DNA from: QHXW01 sp035297145
Lineage (GTDB): Bacteria > Acidobacteriota > Terriglobia > Bryobacterales > Bryobacteraceae
Direction of reading: 5' to 3'
Assembly (NCBI GenBank): GCA_035297145.1
Contig: DATGZN010000112.1
Location: 124,001 to 188,000, forward strand
DNA length: 64,000 nt
Numbering within the stretch: position 1 is the stretch's first letter; every line of letters starts with the position of its first letter. The notes beneath the pieces are model-generated. The model did no database searches. It saw nothing but the letters and a program-made list of their open reading frames with translations, and was not told the DNA's origin. A program made the translations under genes and the position numbers. This document shows, in pieces, positions 36,471-44,727 of the stretch.

Positions 36471-38453
36471 TCACTTCAGCGCGTGCAGCTTTTCTCTTGC
36501 CGCCTCATTCCCGGCGTCAGCCGCCTTGGTGTACCAGTCCCGTGCCTTCTCCCGATCATCCCGGAATCCGATACAGCCCTCGGCATAAAGATCGCCCAGC
36601 ATCAACATGGCCGAGTTGTTGTTCGCTCCGGCGGCCTCCTCGTACCAGTTCCGCGCGACATCACAATCCTGTGCCACGCCGTTTCCATAGCGGTATAGCC
36701 GTGCCAGATGGATGAAGGCCAGCGGGAAATCCCGCTGTGCGGACTTCTCATACCATTTCCGCGCGGCGCCGTAGTCCTTCGGCACACCCAGGCCCTGGTA
36801 ATACAGCTCGCCGAGCCGGTCCATGGCCTCGCGGAAATCTTTCGCAGCGGCCTGCTCATAAAAGCTGCGCGCCATGACATAATCGCGTGGCACGCCAAGG
36901 CCCTTGAGGTAAAGATCGCCTATACGAGACATGGCACCGCCATCGCCTTTTGCCGCGGCCTTCTCGTACCAGTGCCGGGCTCTTGCATAGTCTTGAGCCC
37001 CGCCGCGGCCGGCGACGAATGCATCGCCGGTCTGCACCATCGTCCGAATATCTCCCGCCGCAGCCTTCTTCTCCAGCGTTGAGGCGGGCAACTGTGCGCC
37101 CGCGGACTTAGCCGATGCGCTGGTCGCCTCATCGCGCTCCGCTTTCTGTTCCTCTGGGCTCGCCTGCCGACGGACGGGTAGGCTGGAAGGCGGAGTTCGG
37201 GGCGGCAACGCCTGTGGGGACGCCGTTCCGGTCTGGGCGGCCTGCTGCGGAGTTACTGCCGGGCTAGTTTGCGAAGCCGTTTTCTGCGGAGTGCCCGCAG
37301 GCTGCGAGGAAGCCTCGGAATTCGAAGAGGGCACCATGCTTCTGAGGATTATTGGAGCGAACTTGACTGCCGCCACAACTGCCACGCCAGCGACCACTAA
37401 GAAAACTCCCGCCGCCACCCATATCCATTTCTTCGACCCCGCTGTCGCCACCTGCGGCATCGCAGTCCCAGGAAGCGGTGGAGGGACTTGCGCTTGCGCC
37501 GGTACCGGAACGCTGGGGGTTGGATTGGGGGGAGTCGATCGAGCAGCCGGCATTTCCATCGGCGCCGTTTCGACGGAAGCAGCCGAGATGGTGGGAGCGC
37601 CCGTGTTCTCGACTGGTGGCGCCACGCGGATCCAGGCTACCTCCAGATCCTGGACGAAGTCGCTACAGGTGGCATAGCGGGCCGTGGGTCGCTTATCCAG
37701 CGCTCGCGCCAGCACCCTGTCGACATTGAGCGTCACCGGGGGGACCTGGTTTGCGGCGCTCGCTGGCGTGGGTTGTTCATATACGATCATGTGCGCCAGC
37801 GTGATTGTGGAATCTGCCTGAAACGGACGCTGGCCCGTGACCAGTTGGTAGGCCACCACCGCGAGCGAGTACTGGTCGCTTCGCCCGTCCACCGTCTCCC
37901 CACGGATCTGCTCGGGAGACATGTATTCGACCGTTCCCATCAGCATGCCGGCTGCTGTCATCGTCGTCGAGCCGCTCAGCTTGGCGATGCCGAAGTCAGC
38001 CACCTTGACGCGCCCATCATCAGTAAGCAGTAAGTTGGCAGGCTTCACATCGCGATGGACCACGCCGCGCTTGTGCGCATAGTCAAGCGCAGAGGCAGCC
38101 TCACGCAGCACTCGCGCGCAGGCCACTCGATCGAGCCTCGGCGGCTGTTCCAGCCGATTCGCAAGATTGGAGCCCGCGACATATTCCAGCACCAGGTAGG
38201 CTGTTTCGCCTTCGTATCCGAAATCGTAGACCCCCACAATGCCGGCGTGGTCCATCTGTGCGACAATGCGCGCCTCCCGCAAAAAGCGCTCCGCCAAATC
38301 GTGGAGCGAATTTGGATCGGCGCCTTCTAGCAGGCGCACGGTCTTGAGCGCAACCCGGCGGCCCAGCACGGTATCTTCGGCCAGGTAAACCACTCCCATG
38401 CCGCCGGCTCCGAGCTTGCCAGTGATCCGGTAGCGGCCAAGCTGCTGCAACAT
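36471..38453 (-). CDS. Ser/Thr protein kinase with C-terminal Sel1 repeats
   Basis: In this 660-residue protein the eukaryotic-like kinase domain (about 8-270) has the glycine loop G15-A-G-G-M-G20, Lys37, HRD with Asp135 and DFG at 153-155. A single transmembrane helix (about 345-370) then leads to a low-complexity linker rich in Ala, Pro and Ser. At least five Sel1-like repeats follow from about residue 460, each beginning like YARARHWYEKAAAKGDGGAM. The repeats face the periplasm and probably bind proteins. Downstream and 10 bases away is the ADOP permease gene, a common pairing in this phylum; phosphorylation of the permease is inference. A perfect palindrome lies at 38504-38517, upstream of the start. 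Confidence 0.93.
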   Translation of the reverse strand: MLQQLGRYRITGKLGAGGMGVVYLAEDTVLGRRVALKTVRLLEGADPNSLHDLAERFLREARIVAQMDHAGIVGVYDFGYEGETAYLVLEYVAGSNLANRLEQPPRLDRVACARVLREAASALDYAHKRGVVHRDVKPANLLLTDDGRVKVADFGIAKLSGSTTMTAAGMLMGTVEYMSPEQIRGETVDGRSDQYSLAVVAYQLVTGQRPFQADSTITLAHMIVYEQPTPASAANQVPPVTLNVDRVLARALDKRPTARYATCSDFVQDLEVAWIRVAPPVENTGAPTISAASVETAPMEMPAARSTPPNPTPSVPVPAQAQVPPPLPGTAMPQVATAGSKKWIWVAAGVFLVVAGVAVVAAVKFAPIILRSMVPSSNSEASSQPAGTPQKTASQTSPAVTPQQAAQTGTASPQALPPRTPPSSLPVRRQASPEEQKAERDEATSASAKSAGAQLPASTLEKKAAAGDIRTMVQTGDAFVAGRGGAQDYARARHWYEKAAAKGDGGAMSRIGDLYLKGLGVPRDYVMARSFYEQAAAKDFREAMDRLGELYYQGLGVPKDYGAARKWYEKSAQRDFPLAFIHLARLYRYGNGVAQDCDVARNWYEEAAGANNNSAMLMLGDLYAEGCIGFRDDREKARDWYTKAADAGNEAAREKLHALK

Positions 38454-38503
38454 ATCTCACATAAGGGTACAACCTTCCTGAGACGGTGGTGTCCAAGGTC
38501 TAG

Positions 38504-38517
38504 ATAACTTGAGTTAT
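38504..38517. promoter_or_regulatory. 14-bp palindrome upstream of the kinase gene
   Basis: ATAACTTGAGTTAT is ATAACT and AGTTAT around TG. It lies 51 bases before the kinase ATG and nine bases after the alpha/beta hydrolase stop. It could be an operator for the kinase gene or part of a terminator for the hydrolase gene. Confidence 0.35.
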
Positions 38518-38525
38518 ACGCACGT

Positions 38526-39410
38526 CTAAGCGGTCTTCCGTTTCGTCCCTTGGCCCACGACGTCCCTCAGAAAGCGCCGCATCTGCTGAGCCATGAATTC
38601 GCCCTTGTCCTCCAGTGCAAAATGGCCCGTGTCGAGCAAATGCAGCTCCGCCTCCGGCAGATCGCGCTGAAAGGCTTTCGCGCCTTCCACTGTGAAAAAC
38701 GGGTCGTTCTTTCCCCAGACGATCAGCATCGGCGGCTGGTGCTCGCGGAAGTATGCATGCCACTGCGGGTAGAGAGCGAGGTTCGATGCGTAGTCGTGGA
38801 ACAGGCTGATCTGAATCGCGTCATTACCAGGGCGATCGAGACCGAGCTGGTCGAATGTGTATGCGTCTGGGCTGACCTCCTCCACATTGCCCACACCTTC
38901 CGTGTATTGAAACCGGGTCGTCTCAGGAGCAAGAAACGCTCGCACGGCTTGTTCCGTATCCGCAGTGCGATTTGCCCAGAGCGCGCGCAGCGATGCCCAC
39001 GCGGGACTGAGCCCCTCGACGTATGCATTGCCGTTCTGGACCACGATCGCCGAAATCGCCTCCGGATGGCCGCTGGCGAGCCGAAATCCCACCGGCGCGC
39101 CGTAATCCTGCACGTAAATGGCAAACTTCGCGAGGTGCAGCTTGTCAAAGAGCAGCTTCTCGACGTGCGCGGCCAGGTTGTCGAACGTATATTGGAATTC
39201 CGTCGCGGGCGGCTGTGCGCTGTAACCGAACCCGATGTAATCGGGCGCCACGACGTGAAAATCGCCGGCAAGCCTTGGAATCAAGTCCCGAAACATGTGG
39301 GAGGAAGATGGAAATCCGTGCAACAGAATGACTGTCGGCAAATTCTTCGATCCGGCTTCGCGATAGAAGACTTCCAATCCGTCAACTTGAGTGCGGTGAT
39401 AAGTAATCAT
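38526..39410 (-). CDS. alpha/beta hydrolase, epoxide hydrolase/haloalkane dehalogenase type
   Basis: This is an alpha/beta hydrolase of 294 residues. The oxyanion motif is HGFPSSS from His31. The nucleophile is Asp102 in VQDYGAPVG rather than Ser, which places it with epoxide hydrolases and haloalkane dehalogenases. The acid is Asp in WGKNDPFF and the catalytic base is His in DTGHFALE. It may detoxify small electrophiles. A CAGGAGAA ribosome site precedes the ATG. It lies 15 bases after the oxidoreductase gene that shares the TetR-controlled region, so both are likely under the same regulator. A fluoroacetate dehalogenase is another possibility. Confidence 0.88.
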   Translation of the reverse strand: MITYHRTQVDGLEVFYREAGSKNLPTVILLHGFPSSSHMFRDLIPRLAGDFHVVAPDYIGFGYSAQPPATEFQYTFDNLAAHVEKLLFDKLHLAKFAIYVQDYGAPVGFRLASGHPEAISAIVVQNGNAYVEGLSPAWASLRALWANRTADTEQAVRAFLAPETTRFQYTEGVGNVEEVSPDAYTFDQLGLDRPGNDAIQISLFHDYASNLALYPQWHAYFREHQPPMLIVWGKNDPFFTVEGAKAFQRDLPEAELHLLDTGHFALEDKGEFMAQQMRRFLRDVVGQGTKRKTA

Positions 39411-39425
39411 TTGTGTTCTCCTGTT

Positions 39426-40402
39426 TCAAACTGTGACAACGATCTTTCCGTTCGCCTGATTCGATTCCATTAGTCGATGCGCTTCTTGAATCTCCTCGAA
39501 TCGGAAAACTTTTGCTGGCTTCGCGCGATAAATGCCTTCCGCCGCCCGATCGGCAATCGTCCGGAACGGAATGTCGGAAAGGGGATACTCGGGCGAGCCG
39601 TACGTGAATGCGCTGGCGAAGAAGCTGAAGTGAACGCCGCTCGGCATCTGCAGCAGCGGATTGAATGACGCGATGGGATCGCCGCCGCCCAGGAATCCCG
39701 CCATACACACACGGCCGTCCGGCCTCACGGCAGCGAGCGAGTCCAGGATCGTGCTGTTGCCCACCAGATCCAGCACACCGTCAATGCCGCGCGGATGGAG
39801 TTGCCGAATCTGTCGCGAAAGATCCGGAGCTTCCAGAACGGCTGTCTGCGCGCCGATGGCCTTCAATGTCCCGAAGCGATCCGGGTTGCGCGTCGTCGCG
39901 ATGACCCGCCCCCCCGCCTGGGCGGCAATGTTCACGGCTGCCTGACCCAATGCCGACGTGGCGCCGCGGATAAGCAGCACCTGGCCCGCACTGAGAGCGA
40001 GATTCCGATTCACGCAGGTCCATGCCGTGGCGTACGATTCAGGGCCGCCAGATCGGCCCAGGACAGGGTCGACTCAATCGGCGCCACGTTGGTGGCAGGT
40101 ACGCGCGTATATTCGGCGTAGCTGCCATCGAAGGTGCGGCCCATGCCGCCCATCAGCCCGGCAACCTTCTGTCCTGGGCGAAAATGTCCGCCGGGGTCGC
40201 TTCTGACCACCCCAACACACTCGATTCCGCTCACCTTGGCCACGTCGCCCCACATCCCTTTGCGGAAATAAATCTCGGCATGGTTCAATCCAAACGCCTT
40301 CACTTCGATCACCACCTGGCCTGCCGCGGGTTCGGGCTCGGGAATCTCCTTGATCACGAGCTGCTCCGGACCGCCGTATTGTTCAGTGACGATTGCACGC
40401 AT
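39426..40402 (-). pseudogene. frameshifted quinone-oxidoreductase-like MDR gene
   Basis: The gene encodes a zinc-independent medium-chain dehydrogenase/reductase in two frames. The ATG at 40402 behind AGGAGA opens an N-terminal part (130 residues to a TGA near 40010) with FGLNHAEIYFRKG and a GroES-like fold. The second part, from about 40045 to 39426, continues the family sequence: ESYATAW, then GATSALGQAAVNIAA (nucleotide loop), LDLVGNSTI and a C-terminal FEEIQEAHRLMESNQANGK. Family members read ALPESYATAW here. A net minus-one change, one or four bases, near 40040-40045 breaks it. It may be a real pseudogene, a programmed frameshift or a sequencing error. Repression by the divergent TetR gene is suggested by operators upstream. 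Confidence 0.8.
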
Positions 40403-40426
40403 CTACCTTGTCTCCTGGTTTTATTC

Positions 40427-40442
40427 TGTAGCGTCTGCTACA
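40427..40442. promoter_or_regulatory. TetR operator 1
   Basis: TGTAGCGTCTGCTACA is a perfect inverted repeat TGTAGC-N4-GCTACA. It lies just downstream of the candidate -10 of the oxidoreductase promoter, where a bound repressor would block transcription. The same architecture recurs at 40486-40501. Confidence 0.7.
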
Positions 40443-40448
40443 CAGTAC

Positions 40449-40478
40449 ATGATGAACGTGCCTCCTCTGGAGTGTCAA
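40449..40478 (-). promoter_or_regulatory. candidate promoter for the oxidoreductase-hydrolase genes
   Basis: On the minus strand a perfect TTGACA (40473-40478) is followed after 18 bases by CATCAT (40449-40454), four of six matches to TATAAT. It lies between operators 1 and 2. Confidence 0.5.
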
Positions 40479-40485
40479 GAGTTTT

Positions 40486-40501
40486 TTTAGCAGCTGCTAC
40501 A
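40486..40501. promoter_or_regulatory. TetR operator 2
   Basis: TTTAGCAGCTGCTACA shares the right half GCTACA and the four-base spacer with operator 1, and its core TAGCAGCTGCTA is a perfect palindrome. It lies upstream of both divergent genes. A third, poorer right half-site (GCTACA at 40508-40513) is nine bases before the regulator's GTG. Confidence 0.65.
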
Positions 40502-40521
40502 GAATCTGCTACAATGCGTTC

Positions 40522-41106
40522 GTGGCGCGGAACATAGAGTTCAATTACGACCGGGCGATTGACCGCGCTACCCGCCTGTTCTGGAAAAAGGGCTACTCCA
40601 ATACGTCGTTGCGCGATCTGTTGAAGGTGATGGGGATTGGAGAGGGTTCGTTCTACAACACGGTCAAGAGCAAGAAGCACCTGTACCTGGAATGCCTCAA
40701 GCATTACAACGACACCGTAAGCCGCAGACGCCTGGCGGCGTTGCTGTCGACGCCGTCCGTCAAGCAAGGGATCCGTGCATTCTTCAAGACGGTCCTGGAT
40801 GAGCTCGATGATCCCAGAACGCCTCGCGTTTGCCTGCTGTCCGGAAGCTTGTCCAGCGATGTGCTCGCGGAGCGTGAATTGCAGCGTTGCGTCATCAGCG
40901 AGATGAACGCTTTCTCTGGCATGTTTATCGAGCGTCTTGAATCAGCCAAGCAATCCGGGGAGTTGCCCAAGGACTTCGACGCGGAAGTCGCCGCACAAGT
41001 GCTCGTGACCTACTTGCAGGGTCTGTTCCGCGTCATCCGCGTATTGCAGAGCCGGGCCCAGGTCGAACGCCAGATTGCAGCCCTCCTCAACGGGCTCGGT
41101 CTCTGA
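40522..41106 (+). CDS. TetR/AcrR-family transcriptional regulator
   Basis: The 194-residue protein begins with an N-terminal helix-turn-helix (about 10-55: ATRLFWKKGYSNTSLRDLLKVMGIGEGSFYNTVKSK) followed by an all-helical ligand domain. It starts with GTG at 40522; an ATG eight bases upstream is out of frame and stops at once. It is divergent from the frameshifted oxidoreductase and the hydrolase. Palindromes in the shared region, one next to its own start, point to repression of both transcripts and autoregulation. The inducer is unknown; reactive electrophiles or quinones are plausible given the targets. Confidence 0.9.
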   Translation: MARNIEFNYDRAIDRATRLFWKKGYSNTSLRDLLKVMGIGEGSFYNTVKSKKHLYLECLKHYNDTVSRRRLAALLSTPSVKQGIRAFFKTVLDELDDPRTPRVCLLSGSLSSDVLAERELQRCVISEMNAFSGMFIERLESAKQSGELPKDFDAEVAAQVLVTYLQGLFRVIRVLQSRAQVERQIAALLNGLGL

Positions 41107-41168
41107 ACTAGCCTCTCGAGCCTGCCAACCGTCGACAGCTATGTGACAATCATCCAGAGTCAATTCAG

Positions 41169-43295
41169 ATGATCTGTCTACGCCCTTTCCTGCTACTCCT
41201 CCTCGCCACTGGCTCAGCCGCCGCGCAGAACCTGGTTGTCGATGCCACTCCCTCGCATGTGGCCAACTCGTTCAGCCCCGTTCGCTCTCTCGGCGCGGGC
41301 GTGGATCGCATCGGCGTCGGGCTTGCCGACAAGATGCTGGTCAATCCCATGCTCAAGGAAATACTGGCGTCCGGCTGGCAGCCCGTGACCTACCGGCAAA
41401 ACACGGAGCTGGAAGCCGAAGCCTGGCATTGGAACCCGCAAGGCACCTGGAGCGATCCCAAAGGCCGAGGCTACTTCACCGGCAGCGCGACGCCCACGGA
41501 AATGATTCGTCATTCCTGGGGCTACACCCTGCCGCATCGAGGCATGAGCCGCGGCCGTGCCGACCGCAATTACTCCGTGCTCACCGACGGTGATCCGGAC
41601 ACCTATTGGAAGAGCAATCCCTACCTCACCCACGCCTTCACCGGCGAGGAGGATTCCCTTCATCCCCAGTGGGTGGTCGTGGACCTCGGCAGTCTGCAAA
41701 AAGTCAACGCCGTCCGCATTGCCTGGGCCGAGCCCTACGCCAAGAATTACCGCGTGCAGTTCTGGTCGGCCGGTGAAGACAATCCGCGCCGCAATGTCAC
41801 CAAAGGCATCTGGCAGACGTTTCCCGCCGGCATGGTGACCGATGGCCACGGCGGCGATGTCACCATCCGCCTGACCGCCTTTCCCGTTTCGGCTCGATAT
41901 CTCCGCGTCTGGATGACCGAGTCCTCGAATACCTGCGATACCCACGGCTCAGCCGATCCCCGCAACTGCGCCGGATATGCCATTCGCGAACTCTACGCCG
42001 GCACTCTCGGCGCGGATGGCGCCTTTCAGGACGTCGTAAAGCATGCCGCGGGCGGTGGACAATCGCACACCCTGTGCTCTTCCGTCGACCCCTGGCACAC
42101 AAGCGCCGACCTCAACGAGCGCGGCGGCGATCAGGTCGGCTTCGATTTCTTTTTCACCAGCGGCATCACACGCGGTCTTCCCGCCATGATTCCCGTGGCC
42201 ATGCTCTATTCGACGCCCGAAGATGCCGCCGCCGAGATCGCTTACATCGAGAAGCGCGGCTATCCCATCTCCTACGTCGAAATGGGCGAGGAGCCGGATG
42301 GCCAGCGCATGGATCCCGAGGATTACGCGGCGCTCTACCTCCAGTGGGCCGCCGCCATCCACAAGGTTGATCCGAAGCTCAAACTCGGCGGCCCTGTATT
42401 CGAAGGCGAAAACGAAGATATCGATGTCGCCCCCACCCCCGACGGCCGCGTCTCATGGCTCGGCAGGTTCATCGACTATCTGAAAGCTCACGGCCGCATC
42501 TCCGACCTGGCGTTCATGTCCTTCGAGCACTATCCCTACCCTTGCCGCTCCAAGTGGTCCGACCTCTACAAAGAAGCCGGTCTGATCACGCACATCATGG
42601 ACGTCTGGAGAAATGACGGCGTGCCGCCGGAAGTTCCGCTCTTCATGACCGAAGGCAATCTCGCGTCAGGCGCCGGCGGAACCTTCCTCGACATCATGGG
42701 TGCGCTCTGGCTGGCTGACTTCGAAGGCGCGTTCCTCACCGGCGGCGGAAGCGCCAGTTACTTTTTTCACTACATTCCCGAGACCATGGGCCGCGGATGC
42801 GATGCCGGGGGCGGCACGTTCAGCCTGATCCAAACCGATCGCGACGATCGCATCAAGGGCTATCTATCGCAGTATTTCGCGAGCCAGCTCATTACGCGCG
42901 AGTGGGTACAACCTGTCGATTCCGCCCACCGTGTGTTCCGCGTCTCGAGCGATCTGCACGATGCCGACGGCAACACCCTGGTCACCGCCTACGCTGTGCT
43001 GCGGCCCGACGGCCAGTGGTCACTTCTGGTCGTCAACAAAGATCACGATAATCCCCACCGCGTGCGCATCGCCTTCCATGACGATGACGCAAAGTCCGAG
43101 CGTTCATTCTCCGGCCCGGTAACTCTATTCACGTTTGGATCTGCCCAATACCAGTGGCACCCCGATGGCGTCAACAGTTGGGCCGACCCCGACGGTCCGC
43201 CCGCGAAATCCGCCGTCACCGCCGGCGCACAAACGTCATTCGAATTGCCCAAAGCATCCATCATGGTGATCCGCGGAAAGATCGCCGGCGATTAG
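41169..43295 (+). CDS. secreted discoidin plus TIM-barrel protein, candidate glycoside hydrolase (paralog A)
   Basis: The 708-residue protein has a signal peptide (LLLLLATGSAAAQ). Next comes a segment with VTYRQNTELEAEAWHWNPQG, a discoidin-like beta sandwich (about 135-275: SDGDPDTYWKSNP-like, PQWVVVDLGSLQKVNAVRIAW and TRYLRVWM-type strands) and a barrel-like region. Two glutamates stand where clan GH-A retaining glycosidases have them: Glu375 in GEEPDG after a strand, and Glu495 in FMTEGN, 120 residues later. The usual Asn before the acid/base is replaced by Glu374. A C-terminal beta domain ends the protein. I do not recognise a named family. A close paralog lies at 54926-57070. The role is probably glycan hydrolysis in the periplasm or outside the cell. 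Confidence 0.75.
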   Translation: MICLRPFLLLLLATGSAAAQNLVVDATPSHVANSFSPVRSLGAGVDRIGVGLADKMLVNPMLKEILASGWQPVTYRQNTELEAEAWHWNPQGTWSDPKGRGYFTGSATPTEMIRHSWGYTLPHRGMSRGRADRNYSVLTDGDPDTYWKSNPYLTHAFTGEEDSLHPQWVVVDLGSLQKVNAVRIAWAEPYAKNYRVQFWSAGEDNPRRNVTKGIWQTFPAGMVTDGHGGDVTIRLTAFPVSARYLRVWMTESSNTCDTHGSADPRNCAGYAIRELYAGTLGADGAFQDVVKHAAGGGQSHTLCSSVDPWHTSADLNERGGDQVGFDFFFTSGITRGLPAMIPVAMLYSTPEDAAAEIAYIEKRGYPISYVEMGEEPDGQRMDPEDYAALYLQWAAAIHKVDPKLKLGGPVFEGENEDIDVAPTPDGRVSWLGRFIDYLKAHGRISDLAFMSFEHYPYPCRSKWSDLYKEAGLITHIMDVWRNDGVPPEVPLFMTEGNLASGAGGTFLDIMGALWLADFEGAFLTGGGSASYFFHYIPETMGRGCDAGGGTFSLIQTDRDDRIKGYLSQYFASQLITREWVQPVDSAHRVFRVSSDLHDADGNTLVTAYAVLRPDGQWSLLVVNKDHDNPHRVRIAFHDDDAKSERSFSGPVTLFTFGSAQYQWHPDGVNSWADPDGPPAKSAVTAGAQTSFELPKASIMVIRGKIAGD

Positions 43296-43344
43296 TGGCC
43301 TGTCGCAGACGGAACGGTTTGCGATATGGTGACAAACTCAAGAT

Positions 43345-43458
43345 GTGGCGCACGTTTTAACGCGCCGCGCCGGGCTTTAGCCTGGCGTGATTGGCTTGAG
43401 TTAACTTGAGCGGAAGGCCGAGATGAATCTCGACCCGGCACGCTAAAGCGCGCGCCAC
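43345..43458. repeat. 114-bp imperfect inverted-repeat element
   Basis: The terminal arms GTGGCGCACGTTTTAACGCGC (first twenty bases from 43345) and the reverse complement of the end at 43458 agree at about 17 of 21 positions. Inside are a hairpin around CGCCGGGC-TTTA-GCCTGGCG and a perfect CGAGAT-GA-ATCTCG. The element fills the gap after the candidate glycosidase gene. It resembles a REP/MITE-like folded element or a complex terminator; no open reading frame is present. Confidence 0.6.
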
Positions 43459-43513
43459 AAGGGCAGACATAGTTGAAGGTACTTTCGGGACGATGTACTA
43501 GCCAGACCACCGG

Positions 43514-44446
43514 CTACTTGGATTCTTCGGCGATGCCTGCTTCTTGTGCGCGTACGTGCTCTCTGGCTTGTCGCAGCTTTTCGGAGGCCTCGCGTTGCCG
43601 CTCAGATTCCCGGCTTGCGTCCTCCTGGCGCCCCAATTGCCGATACGCCGTGGCCAGGTAGAGGTGGGGCGCCGGATTGTCCGGCTGTAGCTTGGCGGCG
43701 GTCTGAAGAGGCGATAGGGCATCCGCGGCGCGGCTCCCTTCAATCAGTGTCCGGCCAAGCCCGATGAACGCGTCCGCAAAACTTCCGTCGAGCTTGGTTG
43801 CGCGCGTGAAATGTTCCATCGCGACGCTCGTCTTCTGCTCCTGCCGCGCGAGCTCGCCCAATACGTATTCCGATGCTGCGCTGGAAGGATCGATTTTGAG
43901 TTCTTCTTCGAACTCGCGCCGCGCTTCTTCCTTGTGCGGGTCGCGGTTCGGTCCCGAAAGCAGCAGACGTCCGATGCGATAGTGAATCCCGTGTACGTCC
44001 GGTTCTTTCTTTAGCACCTCGCGGAATTCCCCGATCGCCTCCTCCGGCTTGCCCTGCGCCTCCATCGCTTCGGCATTCAGTTCGTGCATCTGGTAGGAAC
44101 CCGGCGCGGTCGCTGCCAGTTCCTCGGAGGCACGCAACGAAAGATCTGAAAACAGGTGAACCGCGATGTACAGAACCTCTGGATCGTGGGGAAATTGTTT
44201 TCTGAGAAGGTGAACCAGTTCCTCGGCGGTGTCCGCGTCTTTCAGGCTCATCGCGCACTGCACGCCGTCCAGACCCAGACGTTTCTTCAGCGCCGGATCG
44301 TTGGTGCGCACCAGAGCCGCCTTCACGAGTGGCATCGCCTTGCGGCAATCGCCCGTTTCGGCAAGCTTCGCCACGGTTGCCGGTGCCGGAGCTTGAGCCC
44401 ACGCCACTCCTGTGAACGCCAACGCGGCCACCAGCAGCTTCTGCAT
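43514..44446 (-). CDS. exported TPR-repeat protein
   Basis: The 310-residue protein from the ATG at 44446 starts MQKLLVAALAFTGVAWAQA, a signal peptide. Several tetratricopeptide repeats follow (for example HELNAEAMEAQGKPEEAIGEFREVL, SEYVLGELARQEQKTSVAMEHF and APHLYLATAYRQLGRQEDA), then a charged C-terminal helix rich in Glu, Arg and Gln. It is probably a periplasmic scaffold protein; partners are unknown. It is divergent from the large receptor gene. An alternative ATG ten codons upstream is possible. Confidence 0.85.
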   Translation of the reverse strand: MQKLLVAALAFTGVAWAQAPAPATVAKLAETGDCRKAMPLVKAALVRTNDPALKKRLGLDGVQCAMSLKDADTAEELVHLLRKQFPHDPEVLYIAVHLFSDLSLRASEELAATAPGSYQMHELNAEAMEAQGKPEEAIGEFREVLKKEPDVHGIHYRIGRLLLSGPNRDPHKEEARREFEEELKIDPSSAASEYVLGELARQEQKTSVAMEHFTRATKLDGSFADAFIGLGRTLIEGSRAADALSPLQTAAKLQPDNPAPHLYLATAYRQLGRQEDASRESERQREASEKLRQAREHVRAQEAGIAEESK

Positions 44447-44578
44447 GCCGTCATTGTACGCTGGCGCATCCCTCAAGAATTTACAACCAGGAGACTTTCT
44501 GGAATCAGTGAATTACAGCTCCAGCGCGGGTCTTGCCTGATGCCATCCGCCTCCGACTGTCAATCCGTACTTTTCCTA

Positions 44579-44606
44579 TTGACAACAAACATTTTAGGAG
44601 TATGAT
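44579..44606 (+). promoter_or_regulatory. strong sigma-70-type promoter for the receptor gene cluster
   Basis: TTGACA at 44579-44584 is followed after 16 bases by TATGAT at 44601-44606. Transcription would start near 44613, giving a leader of about 115 bases before the receptor ATG. The leader contains a possible hairpin GGCAAG-TTT-TGCC near 44690. Confidence 0.65.
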
Positions 44607-44727
44607 CGACGCATCTACGTTTAGCTTTGGGCATCACAAATCAATCACTAGAAGGCGGCGCCGATCTGGTGGCGCTTGACCTCGTCGGGCAAGTTTTGCC
44701 TGCCGGCTAGAAAGGTGCTGACGGTGT

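Noticed and set aside
40514..40537. ATG eight bases upstream of the TetR start
   Set aside because: It is out of frame with the regulator and meets a TAG after seven codons. The GTG at 40522 gives the family N-terminus.
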